64,000 nt of DNA from Dendrophyllia cribrosa (GCA_024195265.1 JAJLRJ010000007.1:12765328-12829327); one strand, 5' to 3'. Positions 43,923-56,020 are shown, numbered from the stretch's first letter. Program-made: numbers and translations. Notes: a model not told the origin generated them from the letters alone.

Positions 43923-44660
43923 AATTAGTAAATTTTTACCTCTCGATAATGATTTTCTAGATTTCTGATTGGTCCAACGTCTACCGATCTGAGTCGTTAT
44001 TAGTTAATTTGCCCAAATATGGAAAAATGATGACGAATTACGCGAAAAAAATGGCGACGTTCGGGGAGCACGTGCACGTGGCGGGCAAATCTTTCCGCGT
44101 CCGCAATATAATTTTCACAATTCTGATGTTCAAATCCATAACCATTTCGGCTAGTCCGATTAAAACCTATTTTTGAAGGAAACTACTTTTGAAAGAAACA
44201 TTCTTCTCGATCTCGCCGCTTGTTAGCATTTACTCGCTTTCGATTTGCGAAGCGGTCATGTGACACTTGTTCACTTGTTCAGTCATGTATTTTTTGGAGC
44301 GGAAATAACTTTGTCCAATTTCCGGTTATTTGAGTGTTTGAAAATTTACTAAAACAGTTATTCATCTCGGCCTCACCGAATATGAGCTGATATATAACCA
44401 ACTCGGCGCGGCGCCTCGTTGGTTATATATATCAGCTCATATTCGTGCAACGCTTTGTGATCTCGTTTCACTTTCTCAACCAATCAGAAGTCAAATTAAA
44501 ACCAATAGTGACATGTTTGCACGCGTTTTCCCGCGCTTGGCGCCGGCAACATGTATTTGCTGATTAGTTCATTGGATTGTCTGCGTCTGTTGTGATTGGC
44601 CACAGTAATTACTTTGGATTTGGTTTTACGACACCCAATTGAATACCGCTCTAATTGTAC
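43923..44660. repeat. Repeat copy 2, truncated in the hairpin and joined to another repeat
   Basis: Matches copy 1 at 41887 until ATATTCG near 44444, losing the last 30-odd bases of the hairpin arm. It then continues as the dispersed repeat also seen at 2440-2720. Confidence 0.8.
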
Positions 44661-44889
44661 CGTTATTGTACCGTTATCGTGAAGTCAATGATGACTTTGT
44701 ATATTTCTAACAATACTTTGCTATTATAAAAATTACTAATGCTATATGAATATCAGTCGAATTTTCTTAACTTTTTTAACTACATTGTATTAAATTTTTT
44801 AACTACATTGTATTTAATTTTAACTTTTAAACAAATATTTTTATTTTTCTATAGCTAGGTATAAATTTTAACACATATTTACATATTGT

Positions 44890-45119
44890 ATCTTTTTGTT
44901 ATACTTTCATAGTTCAGTTATACACGACCCCACAAGCTGTACAGCTTTAATCCCTAATCGTGTCTAAATAAAGGTTTTACATTACATTACATTACATTAC
45001 ATTACATTACATTACATTACATTACATTACATTACATTACATTACATTACATTACATTACATTACATTACATTACATTACATTACATTACATTACATTAC
45101 ATTACATTACATTACATTA
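44890..45119 (+). mobile_element. LINE 3' tail followed by (ACATT)n
   Basis: A hairpin segment CAAGCTGTACAGCTTTAATC and then ATCGTGTCTAAATAAAGG lead straight into about 28 copies of ACATT (44977-45118). The terminal segment resembles those at 49758 and, inverted, 47590. Confidence 0.7.
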
Positions 45120-46240
45120 TTAAGCACTCCTCGTTCGAGGTTTTTAAGTGACAATATTTCATTAGGCATGCATATAACAGTCATGCATGAATATAACAGC
45201 GGATGCATGCATATAATAGTCATGCATATTGATGATAATGAGGTCGATTTACTTCACATATCAATTTTTAAACTTTACCCTTATGTATACCCAGCAGAGA
45301 TACTTCTATTTGTTTAAGGCACAGTGTTTGTCTGTTGATTCCATTTAGCGGAAGTTTCTTGAAGGGTCAGGTGCTGTATCTTTTGTATATATTTGTGAGT
45401 TAAATTTTAAAAACTTAACAGTTAAACTTTTTTTTTTCAAAGGGTTAGTTGCTGGTAAAAGCTAGCCAAGTTGGCCGCTTTATAGAGGGTGACCGCTTCG
45501 TTCGGTGCCGTTATGCACAGGTTCCATTGTATGTCTATTTTACTTTTTTGTAAAGTTTTTTATTTATGCATATTTTCTTGTTGATTAGAGTATTTTATAG
45601 ACTGATGCGAAATATTATTTAGTTATGATAAATAAAGAGATTTTTGAGTAATAATTGCACGTAAGGTTTCCATATACAGATGAGACAAGGCTTAACTAAA
45701 GGTAGACTGTGAGCAGTCTCTTATTTTTCTTTTATTTAGTCAAGCGCGCGCGAGCGGCGAAGCCGAGAGGAACGAGGGCGCCAGCTAGAGGAAAAGTAAA
45801 AATGCGAGTCTCACGTTTAGTTTTCCTCGCCTGACGCCCTCGTTCCTCGCGGCTAGGCCGCTCGCGCACGCGCTTGCTCGACTAACGAAAAGAAAAATAT
45901 GAGACTGCTTGCAGTCCAAACTAGAGAGGGTGTTATACACTGCGCAATGTTTCCTGTCAGTTGCCTTGATGACCATGCGTACTGCCCAAACGTGCGCACT
46001 AAACAACAAGCAAGGGATAATATCCGGTGAAGAGACTTGGACGGAAATAAAAAGTAACCGTGTCAGCGGCGCTACGTCGGAAATCTTCGCTTCTCTTTGG
46101 TTCAGTTGTCACCTTCGCATGCTTGAAATCCGCGCCAGCTAGGAACGTTTTTGGAAACTCACGGCAACACGTGTTCAGAATTTTCGGACACAGGACCAGA
46201 CGCCGCAAATTTACTTTCAAGATATTGGCGAGGTTACATG
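45120..46240. other. Gene-free stretch
   Basis: Contains GCATGCATATAA-type short repeats (45170-45230) and an inverted pair AAGCGCGCGCGAGCGGC...CGAACGAGGGCG (45740-45880). No supported exon. Confidence 0.45.
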
Positions 46241-46242
46241 CG

Positions 46243-46378
46243 ATCTGGCTTAGCCTGCGTGGCCAGGCTTTTCCAACGAAAGCAAGTGAAATCAAGAAGC
46301 CGCGAGAGGAGTGGGCATGGGGCGAAGTTGGAGGAAGTTCGCTTTCGGAAAAGCCTGGCCACGCAGGCTAAGCCAGAT
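46243..46378. mobile_element. MITE with 36-bp inverted ends (GCCTGCGTGGCCAGGC)
   Basis: ATCTGGCTTAGCCTGCGTGG and the following CCAGGCTTTTCC recur as a near-perfect inverse at the right end. About 65 bp separate the arms. Confidence 0.85.
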
Positions 46379-46659
46379 CCTACACAATTCCTCATTCGGG
46401 AAATGCGAACGAAATATTTTTAAACGACTAAAGTGAGTTTGCTTCAATACTACGAAAACCACCAAATCAGACCCACTGCGCCGCCCCCTTTCGCTGATAC
46501 TGAGAACATTAAATTCCCAACTTACTTTGTGCGTGTTCAGTGCCATGGCACAGTCTACCACACGTGAAGATTGGCCCTAAGATGAGATTGACTTGCGAAG
46601 AAAAATTATCCAAGGTATAGTTTGAAAGTCACAGGCAGCCTCCTCCTGGAGGCGCGTTG

Positions 46660-47150
46660 GTGTACTGGAGGCGCGGTGATGTAGTGGTCAGCGGGTTGCA
46701 CTTCAGATCTGAAGGCCGATGGCTCAAGCCCAGGTCTCTACCGTCATGTTGTTTCCTTAAGGTCCGTTTACACATGCGATTTTTGTCACGCTCTCCAATG
46801 CAGCTTATGTCTCAAGTGTAAACTAGTGGCGATTTCCTGTCCGATTCGGGTGCGACATTTGCTTGGATTTGCTGTGATTTCTCAAAAATCGCCGCCAAGT
46901 TGAATCAGGTTTCGAACATGCTCGAAACTTCTGCGACATCGCGCGACAAATCGCCTCCAAATCGCACTGAAATCGCCCCTAATTTACACACGCGATTTGA
47001 AGATGCAACTTGCGCGCGAGAAAAATTGCATCGACAAGTGCGACAAAAATTGCACAGAAAAATCGCCTGTGTAAACGGGCCTTTAGACAAGAAACTTTGC
47101 TCCACATCGTCTCTTTTATCCCTGCGATGGATTGCTATGTCCTGTGGGGT
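46660..47150 (+). mobile_element. SINE interrupted by a MITE
   Basis: Head GGTGATGTAGTGGTCAGCGG with A-box-like and B-box-like (GGCTCAAGCCC) segments; body TTAGACAAGAAACTTTGCTC at 47083 onward. Comparison with the SINE at 33466 shows the break at 46760-47082. Confidence 0.65.
46760..47082. mobile_element. PIF/Harbinger-like MITE, TTA target duplication
   Basis: TTA on both sides (46757-46759 and 47083-47085). Ends AGGTCCGTTTACACATGCGA and the inverse of AGGCCCGTTTACACAGGCGA, then ATTTTT. The interior repeats AAATCGC motifs. The open frame 46900-47235 crosses its border and is not a gene. Confidence 0.85.
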
Positions 47151-47548
47151 GGTAGTCTCCTACGCAGCCGTTGTTAGGGCTCGTCACGCAACGCTCCTCC
47201 CCTGGGGGACTAGTGGGGTGGAGACTCCCATATAAAAATGACGGAATGCTCGTCGTACCTTTTAGGGGTCACAGTTTGTAGATTAATACCGCTTAGGGTG
47301 CTAAAATCTAAAATGGACCCCGTTTGAATAATCGCGGTACCTTTAAGAGTATTGAGCAGTAAATATGACAGGAACTGTTAGATTTGGTACCTTGTAGGGG
47401 TAAAAATCCATTTGAGTCACGCCCGTCAAACGAAATAATTCTAATACCTTTTAGGGTGTCTTTCGAGCACCCCCGTCATTTTTTATATCGGAGTCCGCCC
47501 CCCTCCCCCCCCCCCCCCCCCCCTCCCACGGGTACCATCCCATACAGG

Positions 47549-47640
47549 GGTCATCATCATCATCATCATCTTTATTTAAAAACACGGTAAATACATCAGG
47601 CATTAACAATTTAATATAAAACTAAAACTTGATATGAAAC
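47549..47640 (-). mobile_element. LINE 3' tail, inverted, with (GAT)n
   Basis: Read on the minus strand: ATTTACCGTGTTTTTAAATA, then AAGATGATGATG. Same terminal motif as the tail at 49620-49802 but a different simple repeat. Confidence 0.6.
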
Positions 47641-47859
47641 TATGTTTCATGAGTACAGAAACCAGGTTAAGAACCTTTTACTTTGTAGCATCCCCATCTG
47701 TAATATGTCTCGCAATTTTCATTACGAGGCGACCCACTGCACATGCGTACATATGCCTCCCTCCTTGGCAGTCGACGTTGCGAAACACGTTTCACGAACC
47801 GTTGCCTGGTGTAACGGCCCCTCTTCTTGTAGCTGAAACAAAGCATGCAGATTAAGGTG

Positions 47860-48240
47860 TTGCTAGCCTGCGAAGCAGGCGTCGGGGAGAAGGCAACTGG
47901 GGAGAGAAGGAAAGGACGCCTGCAATAAAGACCCTCATTTGTTCATTTCTGCGGACGCTGGCGGCCGCAAAATTCTGATTGGCTAATTCGCGCTGGGCGG
48001 TAAACATAGTATATTCCAGCGTGAAGTCATCCATGCGTAAAAGTGCGTGCCAGTTTCTGATTAGTGAACTTATTGACAGTTGACGTAATTCGATTACATG
48101 GAAATCGGTGGGTGTAATGCGAATAACCCGGTTATTATTGCAGACGTTCCTCCCCTTCTCCCCCTCCCCTTTTTTGCCCCCCCCCCCCTCCTCCCTCCGT
48201 CCCCTTTTAGAGAATAGCGTCTTAGGTCACGGGTGTTTGT
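47860..48240. repeat. Dispersed repeat of about 380 bp (copy 2)
   Basis: Same orientation and content as 31260-31660; see that entry. It begins GCCTGCGAAGCAGGCGTCGG, a small hairpin. Confidence 0.8.
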
Positions 48241-49437
48241 CTGGGAAGCTTTTTTTCCGATTGATTGCCAGCGTAAATATATAAATAGGGTAAAATATGG
48301 TACGGTCTGCACAGGGCGAACGATTTCGAAAGCTTCACGTGATATTTGAACCCGATTCCTCAGGAATTTTAAGGCAAAATCAAGGAATGTGGTTTGGGGA
48401 GGGTTGCGTAAATACGGGTCCAATCCACAGATCGTTTGGTGGTACGTGGAAGTGCGGATGACTGAGTACTGATTTGTTTCCCTGCTTTTTTACGTATCAA
48501 CCAGTAATAGACATATTACGCCTTTATAAAGGTGTGGTGTGTGGTACTTCACCGATAGTATGTAAATGTTACAGTGCGACGCGCCTTACCGTGAGCACCC
48601 AACAAACTTTTTCACAAGTTAGCCAATCAGAGAGCGCAAATTCAATTGACAGGCACGCCTCCTCGCAAAGGTAGCCAATCAAAGAGCGGGAATTCAATTG
48701 ACGGGCACACCTTCATCGCAAAGTTGAGCATGATGGAATGTAATCTTTTCGCTTCGTGTTTATCACAGGAGTGTAAAGTTAGTTAAAAAATACGAAGATT
48801 TTATTCACTTTACTACACGTATCCGCAGTTACGAAAACTATTACAAGAATTAGCTGGTGATATCGTAAAACATGAAAAAAGCAAGTGACGCACTCGAACA
48901 CCAACCCCGCGGTCTGGCCAGTACCTTACGCATGCGCACAGCCATATCACCCGAGCAGTAGCAGCCATGGACAGCTGTTTCGTCATTGTCAGGACTCATC
49001 AGCGTGTCGCACTCTAGTAATTATCATCGAAACGAATTGTTTGAAGAATCGAAGACTTTCGAGTTCAAACGTTGTGGGCAGACAAATGTTCGTTCCATAC
49101 AACGGAACATGGGTACCATACTTAGTGGTACTGCCCAGGCAATACGTTCCCGGGCATAAAGTCGGGATGGGTCTATAGTAATTATCATGTTTCTCTTTAG
49201 TAATTATAGTGCTAACAATGACTTCAAACAGCAAAATGCGAAAAACTCTCCGTGTACCTCATGGCCTCAACATTCGCGAGGAAACATACTAATTATTCAT
49301 TTTCGTATTATTTAGTTTCCTTTCATTGTTTTCTGTATAGTTTTCGTTATCAGCTTATGTTTTATTTCCGTCTATCATCGTTATTTTTCTAGGTGGAGCC
49401 CTACGCATTTCCGTTGTAACGTAAACCTCATGTCACT
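48241..49437. other. Gene-free stretch
   Basis: Includes a local duplication AGCCAATCA(G/A)AGAGCG(C/G)(A/G)AATTC followed by AATTGAC (48620-48705) and a short inverted pair around 49008-49205 (TAGTAATTAT). No exon recognised. Confidence 0.4.
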
Positions 49438-49594
49438 TATAGATGGTTTTCACTCATGTGACCTTCAGTCCTGTGGGACTCAAATGACAAAGGCCATGGC
49501 GGCCATGTTGGAGCACATAACAAAAGAGGTTCATTAAAATTATTTTGTAGGTGCCAACATGGCCGCCATGACGTAACGTGCAAACCACCTATAG
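49438..49594. mobile_element. MITE with TATAGRTGGTTT ends
   Basis: TATAGATGGTTTTCAC at left, GTGCAAACCACCTATAG at right; GGCGGCCATGTTGG and CCAACATGGCCGCC inside. Related to 18683-18839. Confidence 0.75.
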
Positions 49595-49619
49595 CTACTT
49601 ATAAAACAAACCAATGTAA

Positions 49620-49803
49620 ATTTTAAGGCTGGTTTGGCCAGCCGAAATATAGTACACCTTTTAAATTTGTATCTACGTTGTATCGGTCTTTGCTTCTATT
49701 AGTATTAGTTTATTGCTTTGTGTTAGTATTATAATGATTTTTAGCTGACGAATTTTTACCGTGTTTAAATAAAGATTATCTATCTATCTATCTATCTATC
49801 TAT
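49620..49803 (+). mobile_element. LINE 3' tail followed by (ATCT)n
   Basis: Hairpin AGGCTGGTTTGGCCAGCC, then ...ACCGTGTTTAAATAAAGATT running into ATCT repeats (49782-49802). L2/CR1-like. Confidence 0.65.
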
Positions 49804-50359
49804 ACTATTTCCGTGGAAAGGCATTCGTTACGGTTTAGCCTTGTAAGGTGCGCAGTAATAGCCCGTAGAAGAATGAAAGGGGGAAAGAGGGCCCCTCCCC
49901 TGCATCTGCCAATGTATTGTCTGCATAGCGAAGGGGGGAGGGGGACGGGCCCCTCCAATGCATCTGCCACTCTATTGTCTGCATACCGGGAGGGGGGGGA
50001 GGGGGGGGGGCATCTCGAGAGTACGAAACAACGTAAGTCCTCAGATCGGTTTAAATTTTCCATAATGAGTTTGAAGTCAAAGAATTGAAGAGTAATACAG
50101 ATTTAAAACGGCCAAAACATCTTAGCGCGACATAATATATGCATTGTGTGAATGGCGACTGTCTAGACAACCGAATGACGTAATACATTGGGGGAATTAA
50201 AATACAGCAATCATCTTTTAGCGCCTAATACACTGGGGAATTAAAAAAGTTTACAAATAATAATGCAAGTGGAACGAGTGAATATGTTCCCGTATACTTG
50301 AACTCGCTCAACGCTTCGCGTATTCACGAGATAAAAAAAAACAATTTTTGTTTGTTGGT

Positions 50360-50600
50360 TGATGGGAGCTGTGATGGCCAGATGGGAGCTTGGGTCAATT
50401 GCGAGTTCTATTATGGTAGAGTCTGCCTGCTGCTCAGAAGGAGGTCGGACACCTTATTGAAAGTTATATGACGTAATGGGAGCTGTGATGGCCAGATGGG
50501 AACTTGGTCAAATTGCGAGTTCTATTATGATAGAGTCTGCCTGCTATAGCTCAGAAGGAGGTCGGACACCTTATTGAGAGTTATATGACGTAATATCCAC
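50360..50600. repeat. Two tandem units of about 115 bp
   Basis: GATGGGAGCTGTGATGGCCA...AGAAGGAGGTCGGACACC...ATGACGTAAT occurs at 50362 and 50477. A partial inverted copy lies at 51130-51190, beyond two MITEs. Confidence 0.85.
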
Positions 50601-50721
50601 ACTTGGAATTTTATCTTCAATAAATTTTTAACTGTGACCTCAGGCAGTATCTAGATTGTTAGAGAGCCTACACGACCACAACACTATCGAGCTGCTTGCG
50701 TCAAATCGGTTTAAATTGAAC

Positions 50722-50870
50722 TATAGACACTTTTAATAAATACCACGATGCATCATTTTCCGCTAATGACGTCAAACATATTCTTTTGAATTCTCTTGCA
50801 ATTCAAAAGAATACATTTGACATCGATAGCGGAATGTGATGCATTCTGGTATTTATTAAAAGGGTCTATA
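50722..50870. mobile_element. MITE with TATAGACCCTTTTAATAAAT ends
   Basis: Inverted arms of about 65 bp cover most of the element, so it is nearly a perfect hairpin; the centre is AATTCTCTTGCAATT. Confidence 0.8.
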
Positions 50871-50891
50871 TTACCTGCTAACCCCAACCCT

Positions 50892-51048
50892 AATAGACAA
50901 TATTCGTATTCACGGTATTGAACTGGAGCTAGCTTGCAGTCGAGGCTCGTGCGGGGGAATCTTTTCACATGCAAATATTTTTAATGAGATTCCCCCGTAT
51001 TAACCTCGACTGCAAGCTAGTTCCAGTTCAATACGAATATTGTCTATT
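50892..51048. mobile_element. MITE with long inverted ends (copy 2 of 2)
   Basis: Second copy of the element at 5413-5582, with the same arms and the same ATGCAAATATTTTTAATGA spacer. Its right arm lacks the ACCGAGG segment. Confidence 0.8.
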
Positions 51049-51399
51049 TTAAAAGACAATATTCAAATAGCTAACCAGCCAGGCTTAGGGTCATGGGTAG
51101 TTAATCTGGTTCTTACATTATATATTCTCATAAAGGTGTCCGACCTCCTTCCGAGCTATAGCATTTGGACTCTACCTTCTATTATACCGGTGAAGTGATG
51201 AATATGATAATGCATATACAGTATGATTAGTAGGTATTTTATTTACACCTAATTACAGAAATGTTGTGGAGTAAAAAGTATAGACCACAAACGCTACGAC
51301 ACAATGGTGATTGGCTACCGTATTAAAAGAAAAACGATTTGTTCGATCATTTAAATATTTGCACTGGGTTAAATTTCTTCAATTCTTATTTACACAATA

Positions 51400-52229
51400 C
51401 AGTCAAACCTCTATTAAGCGGTCACCCTTTATTAAGGACGTTCGCGCTAATTGTTTATGCGCATCTTTACTGCGCACGCAATTCGTATTGCAACGCCATG
51501 CTACGTCATGCACGAGCGCGCGCGCAAAGCAAGAAATCTAAACAGATAAAGGGCTGGTAGCCGTTGCGTTAACTTCACTTAGATTTTACTCGCTTGGATG
51601 CTCGGTGACCCCTATTTTTTTCTTCACGTATCACTTTCTTTACCGATTATCTACAGTTTGTGAAAAAAGGAAAATCTGTCTTGTAGAAGTTTGATTTTTT
51701 TTCATTTTTTATCCACGCGACGTCGAATTGCACTCATATCTCAGCTGTATGTTGTTTCCGAATGCCCTCTTTAGAGGGTTAACTCATTTAAAGGTTGAAA
51801 ACAGTTCGAATTATTTACGAATCAGGCCCACTTAGATAACATTTGAATATAATAGTTTCTCCCCAGCGATTCACCTTTGATATTTTTTAACTAAAAGCCA
51901 TGGACACCATGTCATGTTACGAGGACTAATTTTTCAAAAACAGGGTATATTTCTACACACTATATCTCTTAAATCAATTCGGTGACCCCCAATTTTTTTT
52001 TTTGCATTTCTGACATCAGTAACTCATTATCAGACCGTAGCATAAGTTTGAAAAAAAATCTGTCTTGTAGAAGATTTTCGCGTGAACGTCCTTTAGCGGC
52101 CACTTAACAAATCCCTGGAATTAAATGGCTCCCCATATTTACTGTAAACGACCTCTTTTAAGCGGTCACCTCCATTTAGCAGTCAGTTGGCTATTCCCCG
52201 AGAGTGACCGCTTAGTAGAGGTTTGACTC
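51400..52229. mobile_element. TA-flanked element with CAGTCAAACCTCTATTAAGC ends
   Basis: TA, CAGTCAAACCTCTATTAAGC and then GGTCAC; right end CGCTTAGTAGAGGTTTGACTC, TA. An 830-bp interior has no long open frame. Tc1/mariner-like non-autonomous element, with an internal duplication around TTGTAGAAG (51680 and 52065). Confidence 0.7.
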
Positions 52230-52399
52230 TATTTATCTTTTCAGTTTACACTACATTCTGTAATAGAAAGTCTTTGATCTCTTTTCAGCGGACGTGAAAC
52301 TTTCCTATTATTTTGAACTCTAATAACCGAGATATCTAACGACCTTATAAGTATTTCACCGAATATCTAAAAATCAATTGAAAATGCCACAAATAACCA

Positions 52400-52570
52400 G
52401 GTAATGACTGCTTCTGTCACGCTTGCTACAAATGACACGGCAACGACGCTTCCGTCACGCTTGCTACAATACCGACTGCTTCTGTCAGGCTTGCTTCAAT
52501 ATCGACTGCTTCAGTCACACTTGCTACAAATAACCCGGAAACGACTGCTTCTGTCACGCTTGGCAAGTCC
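52400..52570. repeat. Short tandem repeat ACTGCTTCTGTCACGCTTGCTAC
   Basis: About five imperfect units of 33-44 bp carrying CTTCTGTCACGCTTGCTAC. Noncoding. Confidence 0.75.
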
Positions 52571-52708
52571 TGTCTGATAATCAGATTCACGTGAAAATGG
52601 CCCGGAGGTGTCAGTCGTCACTTTCACTCCTGAAACTTTATCCTGCCCCTTAAAATAATAACACAAGACAGCATTATTTAACAAACATTGTAATTAAAAA
52701 AACATATA

Positions 52709-53190
52709 CAGTCAAACCTGTATTAAGCGGATACTCTCGGGGAATGTTCTTGTGTCCGATTAATACAGCCTGTCCGCTTAAACAAGGACACTGACTATAA
52801 AAGGAACCTTGGCCAGGCCAAGCCGCCAGTCATTTCACACTTGACACCGAACTGTCAACATCACGTGCATCCGCTCGCCAATGGAGAACCGTTTATACCG
52901 CGCAAAATTCAAATTTGGAAAGCTAAAATATTATATTCATGCTAAAAGGCGCATAAATTCAAATAATGTTTTTAGTTTTATTTTCGTGAAAGATAAATCC
53001 TATACAAGATTGAACTAGTAAAGGTAGAATTAGACCTATTTCTTGGGGCAACGGTCTTCCTCCGTGTTGCTCGCAGTCAGCCATCTTTGATTAGCCGTTG
53101 AAGCAGTGATGATGTGACAAAGAGGGGGCGGAGCTATCCCTTTTAAAGTCAGTGTCCTTGTTTAATACGAATCCCCGCAATAGAAAACGT
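52709..53190. mobile_element. TA-flanked element related to 51400-52229
   Basis: Left end TA, CAGTCAAACCTGTATTAAGC. AAGGACACTGACTATAAAAG near the left recurs inverted at 53135-53165. The right terminus is not clean, so the end is approximate. Confidence 0.5.
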
Positions 53191-53824
53191 CATAATTGAT
53201 GCCAAATATCATTCTAATGAACGTTGTAAGTTATCGTTAAATGATTTAAACAGTGAGTTTCTGTTCATTCCTTTTTATTGAAAGTGAAAATATGATAAAT
53301 TATTATGTAAAAAGATATTTCGCACAACCAAACAAGATAAATAAATCAGTCAGTTTTGACAACCAAAACACATCAAGACAGTCTCCTATTTCACTGCAGT
53401 TCAAGAACATGAAGGGGCGGGGCCCACATTAATTTGAACAGATTCGTATCACTTCAGTTTCTGCAGCCTCATTTGTTTGGTGCAAGTTACTAACTTCGCA
53501 GTTTTATGACAACGAGAAATTCTCCCATCCATAGTAACAAGAATAGTCCAACAACAACTCAACCAATTGATAAGGTTAAGACTGGCTCCTTAAATGGATA
53601 ATGCTCTTCTTCTGACTGATTTTTAGCTCATGGATGACGTAGTCATTCAATGAGCTTTCGGAGGCAGTCGAATGGCACTCACACACTCACTAACTCGATT
53701 CTCATTAATTTATTCATTAAACTTGGATTAAACATTTTTCTCCTACCTCCCCTACTAAGTATTGGTTTTGTCCCAAGAGTCTTATGCGCATATGTTTGGC
53801 ACATTTTAGAGGGTACTAGAAAGG

Positions 53825-54410
53825 CGTACATTTTTGCCCGATGTGATAACATGGAGTAGATGCGATCGAGTGTTAGGATCTATCGGGGATGGAAGATGGG
53901 TTTTCGTTCAATGGAGAGCTTGTAAGACAAAGAACACTAGCTGCGAAAAATGGGCATCGAATTGTTAAAGCGACGTTGACAAATATCGACCGTAGTTCGT
54001 TGTTATTTGGACGAATTGCGTACATTTTTGCCCATGCAATAACACGGAGTAGATGCGGTGGAGTGTGAAGATCTATCGTGGCCTGAAGCTGGGTTTTCAT
54101 TCAATGGAAAGCTAATACACCAAAGAACACTTGCTAATAAGCCAAAGAACACTAGCTGCGAAAAATGGACATTGAATTTTTAAAGCGATGTTGACAAATA
54201 TCGACCGTGGTTCATTATTATTTGGACGAATTGCCTACATTTTGCCCATGGAGTAGATGCGATCGAGTGTGAAGATCTGTCGCGGCCTCAAGATGGGTTG
54301 TCGTTCAATGGAAAGCTAATAAGCGAAAGAACACTGGCTGCGAAAAATGGTCATCGAATTAATAAAGCGACGTTGACAAATATCGACTGTGGTTAATTAT
54401 TATTTGGACG
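53825..54410. repeat. Three tandem units of about 190 bp
   Basis: Units contain TACATTTTTGCCC, GGAGTAGATGCG, AACACTAGCTGCGAAAAATG and GTTGACAAATATCGACCGT. They start near 53828, 54022 and 54235. Confidence 0.85.
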
Positions 54411-55119
54411 GGGTCTCTCGGATCGAAGGAAGAATGCATCAGGGAATTTATTCTGTATCATTTGGTTTTATATGCCTGCTAGAATCGAAGAACCTGAGAT
54501 TAAATTTTGTGTTAGCGGCTTTTTAATGTAAATATGTGTATGTATAAGGTTAAATCGCAAAGGAAAATCAACTGCAAATTTTGCATTGAAATATTCTGAA
54601 ATATGACACGCACGGAGGGTTGTCTTTGATAGCAGATGTAAATGTAAATGTGCATTTGATAAGCAAGCAAAACACTACATATTTTAAACAATGCCACCAA
54701 TTCCTCTTCTCCTTTTTAGCGGAGCTCTGCGGGCCGAAGGCCCGCGTGTAGCCCCATACTCATAGAACCTAGAACCTATGTCCATCATTTTTCATGGTCA
54801 TGGCTAGCGGAATGTTTCGCGGGCGCGTGCGTGTGCGGCCCGCCGCGGCCCGCCCGTGTTGGACAGGGCTATTTCGCGGGCGCGTATGACGTCGCAAAAC
54901 ATGCGCGTATAAAGCCACACAACATCCGAGATGTTTGTTTTCATTACGGATTTCACAACCAAAGATCAAGCGGAGATTTATTAACGAATTTCCAAGCAAG
55001 CGAGGGACTTAAAGGTAAAACAGATTACATTTTTCGATGGGAATTTATGTTGATATCAATCTGTGATTGACTTTTTCTTTGTGTTCTCGCTAGTTTTGGA
55101 GAATTGTTTAAAAAACGTG
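54411..55119. other. Gene-free stretch
   Basis: Includes a GC-rich patch at 54720-54900 with GCGGGCCGAAGGCCCGC (hairpin) and repeated TTTCGCGGGCGCGT. No exon recognised. Confidence 0.4.
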
Positions 55120-55127
55120 CTCAATTA

Positions 55128-56020
55128 AATTCAGTTGTTTTGATTTCTTTCATCGGAGACATCTCGGCCTCGATGAGCTATAAATGGTTCGCGTTTTGCT
55201 TTTCAACATAAACTTATGGAGATTTAAATAAAATTTTTCGAAATAAGATTGTGTTGTCCATTTTCATGTGTTTGTTCATTCATTACATAGGTTGAAAAGC
55301 GATTTTATGTAAACAAAACAAAACTTGGATTTTATAGTTCTAAACTTCACTCGCGTGCATGGTCTTATGCAAATATGTTTGTGTATTTTTTGCAATTTTG
55401 ATTTCCAAATCAGTTGCTCGGACAATTTTTTATAAGCAACAGATGTATTGTCGTACTAGTTATTCTAGATGGAGAAAAAGTTGTTTTTGTGAACTTTTGT
55501 ACGGTCTAAATGTACTGTGGAAACGATCGCGTAAGTCTGTTTTTGAGAATTGCTAAAATTAAAACGTAGCCAGTTGTTTTGATTTCTTTCATCGGAGACA
55601 TCTCGGCCTCGATGAGCTATAAATGGTTCGCGTTTTGCTTTTCAACACAAACTTATGGAGATTTGAATAAAATTTTTAGAAAGAAGATTGTGTTGTCCAT
55701 TTTTATGTGTTTGTTCATTCATTACATAGGTTGAAAAGCGATTTTATGTAAACAAAACAAGACTTGGATTTTACAGTTCTAAACTTCACTCGCGTGGTCT
55801 TATGCAAATATGTTTGGGTCTTTTTTGCAATTTTGATTTCCAAATCAGTTTCGCGGACAATTTTTTATAAGCAACAGGTGTATTTTATTCGGAAATTAGT
55901 CGTACTAGTTATTCTAGACGAAGAAAAAGTTGTTTTTGTGAACTTTTGTACGGTCTAAATGTACTGTGCAAACGGTTGCGTAAGTCTGTTTTTGAGAATT
56001 GCTAAAATTAAAAAATAGCC
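55128..56020. repeat. Direct tandem duplication, units of about 440 bp
   Basis: CAGTTGTTTTGATTTCTTTC...ATCTCGGCCTCGATGAGCTA...TGAGAATTGCTAAAATTAAA is present twice (55131 and 55570) with few differences. Matching open frames in both units reflect the duplication. Confidence 0.9.

Noticed and set aside
46670..46740. tRNA gene
   Set aside because: A- and B-box-like segments are present but no cloverleaf could be drawn, and the sequence continues as a SINE body with a second copy at 33466.
48885..49178. 97-residue ORF and its antisense
   Set aside because: Both strands are open by chance around a short inverted repeat; no domain or splice context.
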